Source: Halomarina oriensis (lineage in GTDB: Archaea > Halobacteriota > Halobacteria > Halobacteriales > Haloarculaceae). Taken from it: a stretch of DNA of 64,000 nucleotides. Under the pieces are notes generated by a model that was not told the DNA's origin, made no database searches, and worked only from the letters and a program-made list of their open reading frames with translations. Shown here piece after piece: positions 1-7,293 of this stretch (positions are counted from its first letter, which is position 1; each line of letters starts with the position of its first letter). A program made the position numbers and the translations under genes. The stretch lies in contig NZ_WSZK01000010.1 of the NCBI RefSeq assembly GCF_009791395.1, positions 1-64,000 on the forward strand, given 5' to 3'.

Positions 1-136
1 CGACGGACTCGTTCATGGGCCGACGCACCGGCGGACTTCGTCGGGCAAGGACTCAGTAGTAACCCCTGCGTATTTCGCGCCCACGAGCGGCCGACGGGCG
101 CACCCTGCGTGCCTTCGGTACTCCATGGCCTAGTAA

Positions 137-601
137 CCACACCAGCGACCAGCAGCGACGGCAGAGCCACTCGAACCCGTTCGAGAGCGAGGCAGGCCCA
201 CGAGTGGGTCGGGAGAGGCGACAGACGAGCCGCTGAACGCGCAAGCGTCGAGCGAATCGAGTGCGGACGGTTACGAGGACACACTGGGGGGAGACGAGCA
301 ACAGCCCCTTGGATATACTCGGTGTCCCGAGTGTAACGCCCGGCAGTTCGTGGCGAGACAGCTCGTCTACGAGACACGCACGTTCGACGAGCACGGAACA
401 ATCGAGTCGATTGAGTCCGACCTGCGCGGCGAACTTGAATTCGTTTGTGCGGACTGTGGGACCTGCCTGCGGGAGATGCCCGCCGCTCGGCGGACGTTCT
501 ACGAGGAGGTTGGCGTCCTCCAGCAGGACCTCGCACACGCCGTTCGTCGGCACCTTCGGCTGTGGGGACGGCGGCTTCGGGGCTGGCTCCCGCTGGTGTG
601 A
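137..601 (+). pseudogene. Zinc-ribbon protein with missing or unclear start
   Basis: An open frame runs from just after the TAA at 134 to a stop at 599-601. Its second half looks coding: a CPEC pair (323-334), about 35 acidic residues, then CADCGTC (from 446), the pattern of a small zinc ribbon. No ATG or GTG lies upstream of the first CxxC pair; the first possible start (GTG 350) would cut the zinc site in half. Either the 5' end has been lost or shifted out of frame near 230-300, or an unusual start is used. Function is unknown. The long antisense frame over the same stretch looks like a shadow. Confidence 0.4.
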
Positions 602-723
602 GTCCGACTCGCAGCGGTCCACGCTGGGTTCGGTGAGGAGCCAGGAGGAAGGTCGTCGCCCTCAACCCCCCGCCGAACGGCAACGGAGACAGATTGATAC
701 GGCTCCTCCGTCGACTAGCGCTC

Positions 724-951
724 ATGGCTACTGACCGTCGCAGTCCCGTCGACGACACCGAAGCGTTCGCGACGACGGTCGGCCTCTACGTCCTCGGCGA
801 GATCTCACTCGGGAAGGCCGCCGAACGCGTTGGCGTCACCCGCTGGGAGATGGAGGAGTTGTTACAGGAAGCCGGAGTGGAAATCCGGCTTGGCCCGCAG
901 TCGCGGGAGGACCTCGACGACGAAGTCGACGCAGCGCTCGATATCGAATGA
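724..951 (+). CDS. UPF0175-like antitoxin of a PIN-type toxin-antitoxin pair
   Basis: 75 aa. The middle (GEISLGKAAERVGVTRWEM) is a helix-turn-helix of the kind in UPF0175 proteins, which usually sit just upstream of DUF3368/PIN toxins. The acidic C-terminal tail would bind the toxin. I chose ATG 724 because it gives the natural N-terminus; a TTG at 694 would add ten unconvincing residues. Its TGA overlaps the ATG of the next gene (ATGA at 948-951), so the two are co-transcribed and probably translationally coupled. Family assignment comes from pattern and context only. Confidence 0.7.
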   Translation: MATDRRSPVDDTEAFATTVGLYVLGEISLGKAAERVGVTRWEMEELLQEAGVEIRLGPQSREDLDDEVDAALDIE

Positions 952-1478
952 GCGAACGGGTCGCACGGCCGGTCGTCCTCGACGCGACCGTTCTCAGCAA
1001 TTATGCGAGCACTGACTCGGTATCGTGGCTCACGACTACACTCGACGAGCTGTGGACCGTTCCTGCGGTTCAGGGAGAACTGGAACGCGGAGTGGCGCGT
1101 GACTACCGCTATCTGAGTCACGCACTCGACGCCCTCGCGTCGGGGGCTATCACCGTCGACGAGACCGCTGAAAAACGACTCGAGCAGGACCATCCATCGG
1201 TTCGAGCGAAACTCGACCGTGGCGAGGCTGAAGCCTTCGTCGCCGCACAGGCGGCTGGCGGAACCCTCGCCACTGACGATGCCGCCGCCCGGAGACTCGC
1301 TGGCGAGTTCGAGGTTCCAGTGACCGGGTCGATCGGGCTGCTCATCCGCGGAATCGCCCACGGTGAACTCTCGGTTGAGACGGCCGACGCGTGGTTGCAG
1401 ACGTGGATTACCGAGCGAAACTACTACTCGCCAGTCGACAGCATCGGTGCTGCACTTCCTGACGACCTCGAAGAGTAA
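948..1478 (+). CDS. PIN-domain (DUF3368-like) toxin/nuclease
   Basis: 176 aa. The N-terminus VVLDATVLSNYA carries the first PIN-domain aspartate (D12). A GEAEAFVAA segment near residue 86 and LATDDAAARRLA near 100 supply the other acidic residues of a PIN metal site, followed by the typical GSIGLLIRG helix. PIN toxins are Mg-dependent RNases held inactive by the antitoxin encoded just upstream. The start overlaps that gene by 4 bases, which fixes the ATG. The pair is a normal plasmid-stabilising module; the RNA target cannot be read from the sequence. Confidence 0.75.
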   Translation: MSERVARPVVLDATVLSNYASTDSVSWLTTTLDELWTVPAVQGELERGVARDYRYLSHALDALASGAITVDETAEKRLEQDHPSVRAKLDRGEAEAFVAAQAAGGTLATDDAAARRLAGEFEVPVTGSIGLLIRGIAHGELSVETADAWLQTWITERNYYSPVDSIGAALPDDLEE

Positions 1479-1907
1479 GCGAACGGATCTGTGAGGTGAT
1501 CCCTTCGATGGCAACCGGTCGGTGTCCAACGCGGGTGACGAGTTTCGCCACCAGCATCGGGGTGCGTCGGCATCCGCTATCGCTCACTAGGGCGTCAGCG
1601 TGCCGGTCGGCTGCTCGACTGCATGGAATCTGCCAGGGAGCTACTGTCCAGTGGCACGGGTCGCGGCGTTCGCTGGCCGTCGACTATCCGTCGCGTGCAG
1701 TCGTGCGCTCCTGAGGACCCCCAGAGGCCTGTTGGCAGCGACACTCGTTGTGGCTGTGTTTCTGTTACCCCACGCGTTGAAACGATTGGTCCGTGTGGGG
1801 TAACGTCTCGGTGACTCGTCAGCTGCATTCGCGCGTGGTGTTGGTCGGCCCCTGATAGGGTGCAGGGCGCACGACAGAACAATCGAGTAGGTGTGCCCGT
1901 GATTCCA
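1479..1907. other. Intergenic stretch with a GTTACCCCAC inverted repeat
   Basis: About 430 bases without a convincing gene. The only clear structure is the long-spaced inverted repeat at 1764-1804, listed separately, about 100 bases upstream of the antirestriction gene. A short frame at 1600-1803 with an unusual start encodes an arginine-rich sequence lacking haloarchaeal acidic character and is probably not a gene. Confidence 0.5.
1764..1804. repeat. Inverted repeat GTTACCCCAC-21 nt-GTGGGGTAAC
   Basis: Two perfect 10-base arms (1764-1773 and 1795-1804) separated by 21 bases. The same arms with a 20-base gap recur at 63901-63940, near the other end of the window. The arm centres are about three helical turns apart, which suits a protein dimer or pair of dimers binding one DNA face: an operator, a replication or partition site, or a recombination site. 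Confidence 0.75.
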
Positions 1908-2885
1908 ATGACGACTCGACAACACTCGACAGCCGACAGCACCGCCCGTGTTTCGTTCACCGACACTGAGGACCGCGCCGACCAGATGAGTGGCGCTATC
2001 GACGACTGGCTCGACCAGTTGCGCGAGGGCGTTGCGGACGCAGAGACGAACGAACAGTTCCAGCAGTGGCTGGACGTGGTGAGCCGGTTTCACGAGTACT
2101 CTACACAGAACCAGCTGCTCATCGCGCTCCAGCAGCCCGATGCGACCCGCGTGGCCGGATTCAACACGTGGCGTGAGGAGTTCGGTCGTACGGTCCAAAA
2201 GGGCGAGCAGGCCATCTGGATCTGGGCTCCGATCATGGCCAAACAGTGTCCCGCGTGTGGGAACAGCCCCTCGTACTGCGAACGCTCGGTGTGCGAGGGA
2301 ACCGAGATTCCGACTGACGAGTGGGAGCGCGGTGTGGTCGCGTTCAAACCCGTCCCTGTGTTCGACGTCTCTCAAACGGAGGGCGAGCCCCTTCCCGAGG
2401 TCGACATGGCCGCGTCTGGGGACGCGTCGGCGCTCTATCCCGCGTTAGAAGCTGTCGCGCAGGAGAGAGGGTACGACTACTCGCTCGTTCCCGAGGCCGA
2501 GTGGTCCCACGGGTCGGCCAGGGGTGTCTGTGCCCCGCGCGCTGACCCACCAGTCATCGAGGTTCTAAAACGCGAGAACACCGCCGACCTGGCTCGGACG
2601 GCCATCCACGAGTTCGCGCATGCCGAACTGCACGCTGAGCGCTCGGACGACGAGCCCTCGACGACGGAAGTCGAAGCCGAGGCGGTCGCATACGTCGTCG
2701 CCCAGCACTTCGGCCTCGACGCCAGCACGTCGGCGTTGTACGTCACCGCGTGGAGTGGTGAGGCCGTCGAGACCATCGACGAGCGACTCGGGCGGATTCA
2801 GCGGACCGCTCGTGAGCTCATCGACGCGGTCCGATCGCACGTGAATATCGACGAGGGGAAGGAGGAATCGGCCAGTCGTCGGTAG
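1908..2885 (+). CDS. ArdC-like antirestriction protein with zinc-metallopeptidase domain
   Basis: 325 aa from ATG 1908. Residues about 25-110 match the ArdC N-terminal single-strand-DNA-binding domain, ending in the family's GFNTWREEFGRTVQKGEQ and a tryptophan-rich strand. Four cysteines (C114, C117, C124, C129) could bind zinc. The C-terminal half has a peptidase HEXXH motif, HEFAH at 234-238, followed by a conserved E-A-EAVAY segment that would supply the third zinc ligand. ArdC proteins protect incoming plasmids from host restriction, so the gene fits a mobile replicon. Upstream lies the GTTACCCCAC inverted repeat; downstream a hairpin-rich tract. The extension before ATG 1908 is not needed for any domain. 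Confidence 0.8.
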   Translation: MTTRQHSTADSTARVSFTDTEDRADQMSGAIDDWLDQLREGVADAETNEQFQQWLDVVSRFHEYSTQNQLLIALQQPDATRVAGFNTWREEFGRTVQKGEQAIWIWAPIMAKQCPACGNSPSYCERSVCEGTEIPTDEWERGVVAFKPVPVFDVSQTEGEPLPEVDMAASGDASALYPALEAVAQERGYDYSLVPEAEWSHGSARGVCAPRADPPVIEVLKRENTADLARTAIHEFAHAELHAERSDDEPSTTEVEAEAVAYVVAQHFGLDASTSALYVTAWSGEAVETIDERLGRIQRTARELIDAVRSHVNIDEGKEESASRR

Positions 2886-3002
2886 TCGGTGGTGCTGGTG
2901 TGTCGTTCTGGCCCACCCCGCTCGGCGCGTGCCGCCCTCCGCTGCGGTCCCTCGCTATGCTCGGGCCCGCGATTCGCTCGCGACCGACCAGTCCGGGCGT
3001 GC

Positions 3003-3028
3003 GGGCGCTCTCCGCACTGCGAGCGCCC
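3003..3028. repeat. Perfect 8-bp hairpin
   Basis: GGGCGCTC (3003-3010) and GAGCGCCC (3021-3028) pair perfectly around a 10-base loop. First hairpin of the GC-rich tract. Confidence 0.6.
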
Positions 3029-3220
3029 GGTCCGGGCGTGTGCCCTCGACGCCAGCGGGTATCCGCCGGAGGTTCACTGTGTTCACCCCGCGACGCATAC
3101 TCCGCTGGCCGCTCGCTCCGGGCGGATCGCCGGGTCGCTCACTCCGTTCGCGCCCCGTGCCTCACCTCGCTGCGCTCGGTGAGACGCCGCGCGGGGCTCT
3201 GTGGTGCGGGTCACCTCGGA

Positions 3221-3270
3221 GCGCGCTCGCTCGCGCCCGGGGGCGCTCGCGAAGGCGCGAGCGAGCGCGC
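3221..3270. repeat. Perfect 17-bp inverted repeat with 16-base loop
   Basis: GCGCGCTCGCTCGCGCC at 3221-3237 is the exact complement of 3254-3270, separated by 16 bases. A 17-bp all-matched GC stem is stronger than any usual haloarchaeal terminator, and no T-run follows it. A cruciform or an origin hairpin is as likely as a terminator. Confidence 0.75.
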
Positions 3271-3302
3271 AGTCGTGACTGGTCGGGTCGTTGTGTGGAA
3301 AG

Positions 3303-3324
3303 CTGCGGTGTTGGAGCACCGCAG
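3303..3324. repeat. Perfect 8-bp hairpin just upstream of the OB-fold gene
   Basis: CTGCGGTG and CACCGCAG pair around the loop TTGGAG, ending 35 bases before the start codon at 3360. It could act as a terminator for upstream transcription or as an operator of the following gene. Confidence 0.55.
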
Positions 3325-3359
3325 TGTCGGACGCTCAGTGAGCGCCTTCGGACTCTGCA

Positions 3360-4208
3360 ATGGCAACTAGGAACGTATTCGGTAATGAGGTTTCGGTCGA
3401 TGAACAGCGCGTCGAACAGGCGGACGAGCAGGTCGGTGATGGCGTTGAGGCTGTCGATGAAACGCCAGAGCTGCGGCCCTCCGTCGAACAGGAGATCCAG
3501 GCGAAGGTGGACGCGAACCACCCGGACGGGATGGTCGACACGGGCGAGGAGCGGATCTACGGCGTGACCCTCGAACAGGAAGAGTGCATTCGCGCACGAG
3601 AAGAAGAGTTAGCGCACATCAGTGCGCAGGCGACGTTCGGCAGCCAGGAAGGACGGGCGGAGCGGACACGGGCGGTGGCCGAGGAGACGTGCGGCCGAGT
3701 GAAAGAGGACCGTGTGCATCCCCAGGAAGCCCTGACGAGCGCGGAGCTCGGCAAGGTGAACCGGCAGGCGAGTCGGGTGCACCAGCGGGTGCGCGGCGGT
3801 GAGAGTCGAGCGGTCGTGGCACGGCGGATCGCAGAGCGAGTCGTGAGCGGCGAGGATGTGGAGAGTGCGGTGCTGAAGACGGTCGAGGATGAGAAGCGCA
3901 TCTCGGGGGTCGTTGTGCCCATCGCGGAGGTGCCCGAGGTCCCAGTGGGCGAGGTGACGGTGGAAGGCGAAATCGTCGAACTATGGGAGCCCTCGACGCC
4001 GAACATCCAGCAGGTCGGGCTGATCGCCGATGAGAGTGCGGTGACGAAGTTCACGGTGTGGGAGCGCTCGAATCAGCCCGTCGTGGCGGAGGGCGAGGTG
4101 GTGCGATTCTGTAACGTCAAAAAGAGCTGGCACCGTGGTCGGTGTTCGCTCGTCGCGACGGGGTGGAGTCGAGTTGTTTTCCCCGAGCGCGGGCGCTGGT
4201 GGACGTAG
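3360..4208 (+). CDS. OB-fold (RPA-like) DNA-binding protein
   Basis: 282 aa, very rich in Glu, Arg and Val. The N-terminal two thirds are charged and probably helical. Residues about 190-275 form an OB-fold like those of archaeal RPA: VTVEGEIVELWEPSTPNIQQ, then an acidic loop, TKFTVWERS, and VVRFCNVKK. Such proteins bind single-stranded DNA and are common on haloarchaeal plasmids next to replication or transfer genes. It lies downstream of the hairpin tract, so it might act there. The B1 end of cassette 1 begins about 90 bases after its stop. Confidence 0.6.
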   Translation: MATRNVFGNEVSVDEQRVEQADEQVGDGVEAVDETPELRPSVEQEIQAKVDANHPDGMVDTGEERIYGVTLEQEECIRAREEELAHISAQATFGSQEGRAERTRAVAEETCGRVKEDRVHPQEALTSAELGKVNRQASRVHQRVRGGESRAVVARRIAERVVSGEDVESAVLKTVEDEKRISGVVVPIAEVPEVPVGEVTVEGEIVELWEPSTPNIQQVGLIADESAVTKFTVWERSNQPVVAEGEVVRFCNVKKSWHRGRCSLVATGWSRVVFPERGRWWT

Positions 4209-4300
4209 GCCGGTCGCGGGCTTTTTTCGCGAGCCACCGCCCCACCCACCTCCACGGTCCGGGCGGCCACGGCCGCCGGGCTTTCGCACTGGCCAGTACC

Positions 4301-4350
4301 GGCGTGCATAGCTTGCCGGTTTTGTTAGACAGAGAGCGTGCGTGTATCAG
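4301..4350 (+). repeat. Cassette end site B1
   Basis: Reading inward: GGCGTGCATAGCTTGCCGG, then outer arm GTTAGAC (4324-4330), 11-base spacer AGAGAGCGTGC, inner arm GTGTATC. Same layout as B2, B3 and B4; the spacer belongs to the B class. It marks the left end of cassette 1. Confidence 0.75.
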
Positions 4351-4372
4351 CCGACACCCACCGTTTGACGGT

Positions 4373-4648
4373 TTACAGGATAGTGGTTTGAAGCAGATAA
4401 TTGAGTTGTAACACACCCAGCAGCGTTCCGAACAGGAAGAACCAGATGCCACGTCGTCTCCAGTGCTTCTTCTGGGAACTCAGGTCGTCGTATTTCTGCG
4501 TATCCAGAATGAATAGTTTCGGGCGTTTGCGCATAGCCCACGCGCTTAGGTAGAACAGAACGACTGCTGGCCACAGTCCGATTCGGGGCGACGGCTCAGA
4601 CTGTATCAAGAGGCTGTTTGCCGTTACCAGCCACGTACTACCTATCAT
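4373..4648 (-). CDS. Small two-helix membrane protein (cassette 1)
   Basis: 91 aa starting at ATG 4648, which overlaps the TGA of the upstream gene (ATGA at 4645-4648). A longer frame begins at 4729 but would run through the neighbour. Two hydrophobic segments are seen: WPAVVLFYLSAWAM (about residues 26-39) and GIWFFLFGTLLGVLQLNYLL (about 66-86), separated by a basic loop. No family is recognised. It is co-transcribed with the 77-aa membrane protein, so the two may form one membrane complex. Confidence 0.65.
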   Translation of the reverse strand: MIGSTWLVTANSLLIQSEPSPRIGLWPAVVLFYLSAWAMRKRPKLFILDTQKYDDLSSQKKHWRRRGIWFFLFGTLLGVLQLNYLLQTTIL

Positions 4649-4878
4649 TCCTCGTAATCGGAGTTCGGGTAGTAGATGTTCGTCAGTATCAAGAAGGCAA
4701 AAATAAGCGCCCCCACTCCGACGACCCATGAGAATGCTATCGGCAAATCATACCGTCCTGCTTCTTCCCAGAGAGTAATCCGCCCGTCGGGGTTTGACAA
4801 CTCGATAGCAACAAGTGTACCGGTAAATGCGACACCGATTCCGGTCATGATGAGTCCGTCCTTGTGCCGTTGATTCAT
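4645..4878 (-). CDS. Small two-helix membrane protein (cassette 1)
   Basis: 77 aa. Two clear transmembrane segments (LIMTGIGVAFTGTLVAI and AFSWVVGVGALIFAFLIL) with an acidic loop containing WEEAGRYD between them. First gene of the cassette 1 operon, reading away from site A1. The start lies about 60 bases from the A1 inner arm, leaving room only for a core promoter. Function unknown; an immunity or stress membrane protein is possible but not supported by any motif. Confidence 0.7.
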   Translation of the reverse strand: MNQRHKDGLIMTGIGVAFTGTLVAIELSNPDGRITLWEEAGRYDLPIAFSWVVGVGALIFAFLILTNIYYPNSDYEE

Positions 4879-4936
4879 TGTATCTCATGACTACAACTCA
4901 TCGGATAGTCTTTACTCCGGGAAAGATGTGACCTCC

Positions 4937-4994
4937 TGATACACACGCGGCACAAGTCTAACAGTTGAATCAGTCGAGTTACGGTGAAAGAAAG
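4937..4994 (-). repeat. Cassette end site A1
   Basis: Read on the complement from the outside: CTTTCTTTCAC, a variable stretch, TGATTCAACT, outer arm GTTAGAC (4962-4956), spacer TTGTGCCGCGT, inner arm GTGTATC. Same layout as A2, A3 and A4. The recombinase gene starts 12 bases beyond its outer edge. Confidence 0.75.
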
Positions 4995-5005
4995 GTGGCA
5001 CTCAG

Positions 5006-5821
5006 GTGATGCAGCGTCCACCCCCGTCCAGTCGACGCACTAGCCCCGCCCGTAATTGGCGCCCCGACCGCCACCGCGAGTCCCCGCGTACCACCGGCTC
5101 CCAACACGGTTTCTGGCGTGACCAGCTCGTCGATGACGGGTCGGTCGCGAACTCCAAGGAGGACGCACTCTCAGATCGGCAGTTCCAGTTACTCCTGGAG
5201 GGAGCCCGCCGACTCGACGCGCCGTACGCGAATCAGGCGCGGTTCATCATCTTCGCGACCGGCCGGCTGGGCATGCGGGCCGGTGAGGTCGCCCACATGA
5301 GCGAGCAGTGGATCGACTGGCGCGAACGAACGATCCACATTCCACCGTTCGACCCGTGTACGAAGGGCCGGGGTGATGGCCAGCCGTGTGGCTACTGCAC
5401 GAAACGCGCCGAGTCCATCGCCGACCACAACCAGAACGTCACCGTCGAGCAGGCACTGTCGACGCGCTGGGCACCGAAGACAGCCGCTGGTGCACGCGCC
5501 ATCCCATTCGATTTCGAGACGCGCGTCGAGATGGCCGTCGAGCGGTTCTTTCAGACCCACGCTGAGTATCCCCACTCGCGGGTGAGCATCAATCGGCGCG
5601 TCAACCGCGCGGCCGAGGCCGCCGAGGGGCTCGACAGCACGCGTGTCTATCCACACGGTCTCCGCGCGACCGCGAGCACCTTCCACGCCGCTCGCGGGTT
5701 GACTGGCCTGCCCCTCCAGGCGTTCATAGGCTGGGAGAAGCTCGCGACTGCCGAGACCTACCTCAATGGGACGACCGAGGCGACCCGTCGAGCACTGCGG
5801 TCGGTCCACTCCTCGCGATAG
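5006..5821 (+). CDS. Tyrosine recombinase (XerC/D-type integrase)
   Basis: 271 aa. The catalytic set is complete: R91 in GMRAGE, K158 in the beta-hairpin region, H217 and R220 in HGLRAT, W243 in GWEK, and the nucleophile Y252 in AETYLN. A Cys-rich insert (DPC...PCGYC, residues 117-131) is common in small haloarchaeal integrases. The N-terminal arm is only about 50 residues, with no obvious full SAM-like core-binding domain. The gene is framed tightly by two oppositely facing A sites (4937-4994 and 5830-5888), which makes it the first candidate to act on the A and B sites. The start is a GTG; the next codon is ATG. Confidence 0.85.
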   Translation: MMQRPPPSSRRTSPARNWRPDRHRESPRTTGSQHGFWRDQLVDDGSVANSKEDALSDRQFQLLLEGARRLDAPYANQARFIIFATGRLGMRAGEVAHMSEQWIDWRERTIHIPPFDPCTKGRGDGQPCGYCTKRAESIADHNQNVTVEQALSTRWAPKTAAGARAIPFDFETRVEMAVERFFQTHAEYPHSRVSINRRVNRAAEAAEGLDSTRVYPHGLRATASTFHAARGLTGLPLQAFIGWEKLATAETYLNGTTEATRRALRSVHSSR

Positions 5822-5829
5822 CACGCCGA

Positions 5830-5888
5830 CTTTCTTTCACGCCGATTCGGTGTGACGCAGCTGTTAGACACGTGCCGCGAGTGTTTCA
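5830..5888 (+). repeat. Cassette end site A2
   Basis: CTTTCTTTCAC (5830-5840), a variable stretch, TGACGCAGCT, outer arm GTTAGAC, spacer ACGTGCCGCGA, inner arm GTGTTTC. It begins 9 bases after the recombinase stop and faces opposite to A1. Confidence 0.75.
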
Positions 5889-5904
5889 TTTCCCACAGAA
5901 GACA

Positions 5905-5911
5905 TTTATTA
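5905..5911 (+). promoter_or_regulatory. TATA-like element of the cassette 2 lipoprotein
   Basis: TTTATTA centred about 24-26 bases before ATG 5932 is the correct distance for an archaeal TATA box giving a leaderless mRNA. It lies between the A2 inner arm and the gene, so the cassette seems to carry its own promoter. Confidence 0.45.
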
Positions 5912-5931
5912 TTCGTTGACTGATACTCGGT

Positions 5932-6486
5932 ATGCACCGTCGTGCCCTCCTCGCCCTTTCAGGGACCGCTCTCACCGCTCTCGCAGGCTGCTCCCGCACC
6001 CGAGAGTATAAGGCGGGAGGAACTACCCCTGAAGCAGCCAGCGACCAGCCCTCCCCACAGGGTGCTTCCGACCAGACAGACGAGGCAACTTCAAAACCGG
6101 TAGTCACGGGCCCTGATGGTGGTGCCTGTCCATCCAATCAACGTACGCCAAGCCAATATCCAGATGTTCCCCCGACTCTCTCGGAGGAACGGGTCGTTGA
6201 GTTCGTGAAACAATTCGAGCGGGTGAAGGTTATCGACCAATACGCGCGAGACCGTTCGAACCTCACCATTCGAGTCACGGTGGAATCAGTGACCCAGACA
6301 GACGATGGCTGGCTGATTCAGCTCGGTGGTGGGTTTTCCCAGCGAGGATGTAGTGACGGTAACACCTACGTCAGTGACGGGGTAATCTCCGCTGCCTACT
6401 TTGTAAACGAAACTGGTGTCTACCGGGAGGATGCGTTCCTAAAAACCGCTGTCGCACCGCGGGAGAACGGAACGAGAGTGGCATAG
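5932..6486 (+). CDS. Secreted lipoprotein of unknown function (cassette 2)
   Basis: 184 aa. The N-terminus MHRRALLALSGTALTALAGC is a Tat-type signal (arginine pair, hydrophobic stretch) ending in a lipobox with the lipid-bearing cysteine at residue 20. A Ser/Thr/Pro-rich linker follows (to about residue 70), then a folded domain of about 110 residues with alternating beta-like strands. No known family is recognised. The only gene of cassette 2; its stop is about 30 bases before site B2. Confidence 0.75.
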   Translation: MHRRALLALSGTALTALAGCSRTREYKAGGTTPEAASDQPSPQGASDQTDEATSKPVVTGPDGGACPSNQRTPSQYPDVPPTLSEERVVEFVKQFERVKVIDQYARDRSNLTIRVTVESVTQTDDGWLIQLGGGFSQRGCSDGNTYVSDGVISAAYFVNETGVYREDAFLKTAVAPRENGTRVA

Positions 6487-6519
6487 TACCCATACGTTGT
6501 GGGTTCTGAGCTCCATGAA

Positions 6520-6568
6520 CTGATACACGCACGCTCTGTGTCTAACAAAACCGGCAAACAGTGCAACG
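6520..6568 (-). repeat. Cassette end site B2
   Basis: On the complement: a TGC-containing outer stretch, TTTGCCGG, outer arm GTTAGAC, spacer ACAGAGCGTGC, inner arm GTGTATC. It ends cassette 2. Confidence 0.75.
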
Positions 6569-6663
6569 GGTTCACCCTTGTCGATTCAGAGCGACTTACC
6601 CATAGGAAGCGTGCCATGGCAGTCTCCCGAACTGTTATTGAGGTGAATATAGTATCTCACGTC

Positions 6664-7095
6664 ATGTCCTCGCAGTTCCTTCCCCGAATTCATCGCCCAC
6701 AGTCCGCCTCCAAGGGATTCCAGCTCACCGTCATCGGGGGTGTCCTCCATGCCCTCCTCGCGGTTGGCGTTCGTATCGTAGCTGGTGCCCCGACTGCACT
6801 CTGGGACCCCTATATGCTGTGGGCGCTCCTCGGGGGGTTCGTCGTCGGAGCGTGTTTCACCGGGTTGTACGTGCGAGCGGGGCTACTACTTCCCGGCGTG
6901 GTGACGCTCAGTCTACTGGCGATAGGCGGCGTCCTCACGTCCAACGCATACGCATCACTCAACGGGGCGTCCCCATCGTTCGCATGGACCCCGATGACAG
7001 TCTACGTGACGTTCTGGCCATTCATCCTTGCCGTCGCCCTGCTCGTTGGGGGCGGCGAGTGGCTTGGCCGACGGTTGTTGCATCGAGCAGTCTGA
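6664..7095 (+). CDS. Four-helix membrane protein
   Basis: 143 aa from ATG 6664. A longer frame starts at 6499 but its extra residues are translated from site B2, so it is not credible. Four hydrophobic segments: LTVIGGVLHALLAVGVRIVAG, MLWALLGGFVVGACFTGLYV, a third around LLLPGVVTLSLLAIGGVL, and FWPFILAVALLVGGGEWLG. Short polar loops, no motif. Similar small integral membrane proteins of unknown role are common in haloarchaea. Confidence 0.6.
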   Translation: MSSQFLPRIHRPQSASKGFQLTVIGGVLHALLAVGVRIVAGAPTALWDPYMLWALLGGFVVGACFTGLYVRAGLLLPGVVTLSLLAIGGVLTSNAYASLNGASPSFAWTPMTVYVTFWPFILAVALLVGGGEWLGRRLLHRAV

Positions 7096-7293
7096 CCGGT
7101 ACTGGACGGTTAGAGGCACACTCTGTGTTCCCTCGATGCGTGTGGAACATCCCCTGCGGTGGCCAACGATGGTAGCGTGGAACCGGGTGGCTGACCCGCT
7201 ACTCGGTCGGTGCTGCAAGCCCGCGGCTGTTTCCGGTCGAACCGTTCGCACACTGCCGAAACATATCTCCCTCCTGCCACGGAGTACCACTGT

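Larger units (their letters stand above)
2886..3359. other. GC-rich, hairpin-rich non-coding tract
   Basis: About 470 bases between the ArdC and OB-fold genes, very rich in CG and in the words CGCTCGC and GCGAGCG. All frames are open for long stretches because of this composition, but none looks like protein. Perfect hairpins lie at 3003-3028 (8-bp stem), 3221-3270 (17-bp stem) and 3303-3324 (8-bp stem), with a weaker one at 3161-3183 (6-bp stem). It could be a plasmid origin or transfer region, or a terminator cluster. Confidence 0.55.
4301..4994. mobile_element. Cassette 1: two small membrane-protein genes between sites B1 and A1
   Basis: A compact unit of about 690 bases. Site B1 is at its left end, site A1 (on the complement) at its right end, and a two-gene operon reads leftward from A to B with hardly any spare DNA. 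Both ends match those of three other cassettes in this window. It ends about 10 bases upstream of the recombinase gene start. No target duplication is visible. Mobility is inferred from the repeated ends and the different cargo. Confidence 0.55.
5830..6568. mobile_element. Cassette 2: one lipoprotein gene between sites A2 and B2
   Basis: About 740 bases, A2 at the left and B2 (complement) at the right, with one gene reading from A to B. The recombinase gene lies directly outside the A end. Cargo is unrelated to that of cassette 1 although the ends match, which supports a cassette rather than a duplicated gene. Confidence 0.55.

Noticed and set aside
53-622. Long minus-strand frame of 189 codons
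   Set aside because: It is the complement of the zinc-ribbon frame, is basic, and lacks any motif.
2889-3370. Several long overlapping frames in the GC-rich tract
   Set aside because: All frames are open because of CG-rich composition; the translations are Arg/Ala/Ser-rich with no acidic haloarchaeal character.
4301-4994. Reading the cassettes as ordinary MITEs
   Set aside because: The outermost parts of the two ends are unlike each other, there is no target duplication, and nearly all the inside is functional-looking genes. The idea is kept as the main alternative.
7109-7136. B-like sequence after the gene at 6664-7095
   Set aside because: It has ACACTCTGTGT as in B sites and a GTTAGAG, but the arms are in the wrong places and the TTGCCGG outer part is missing.
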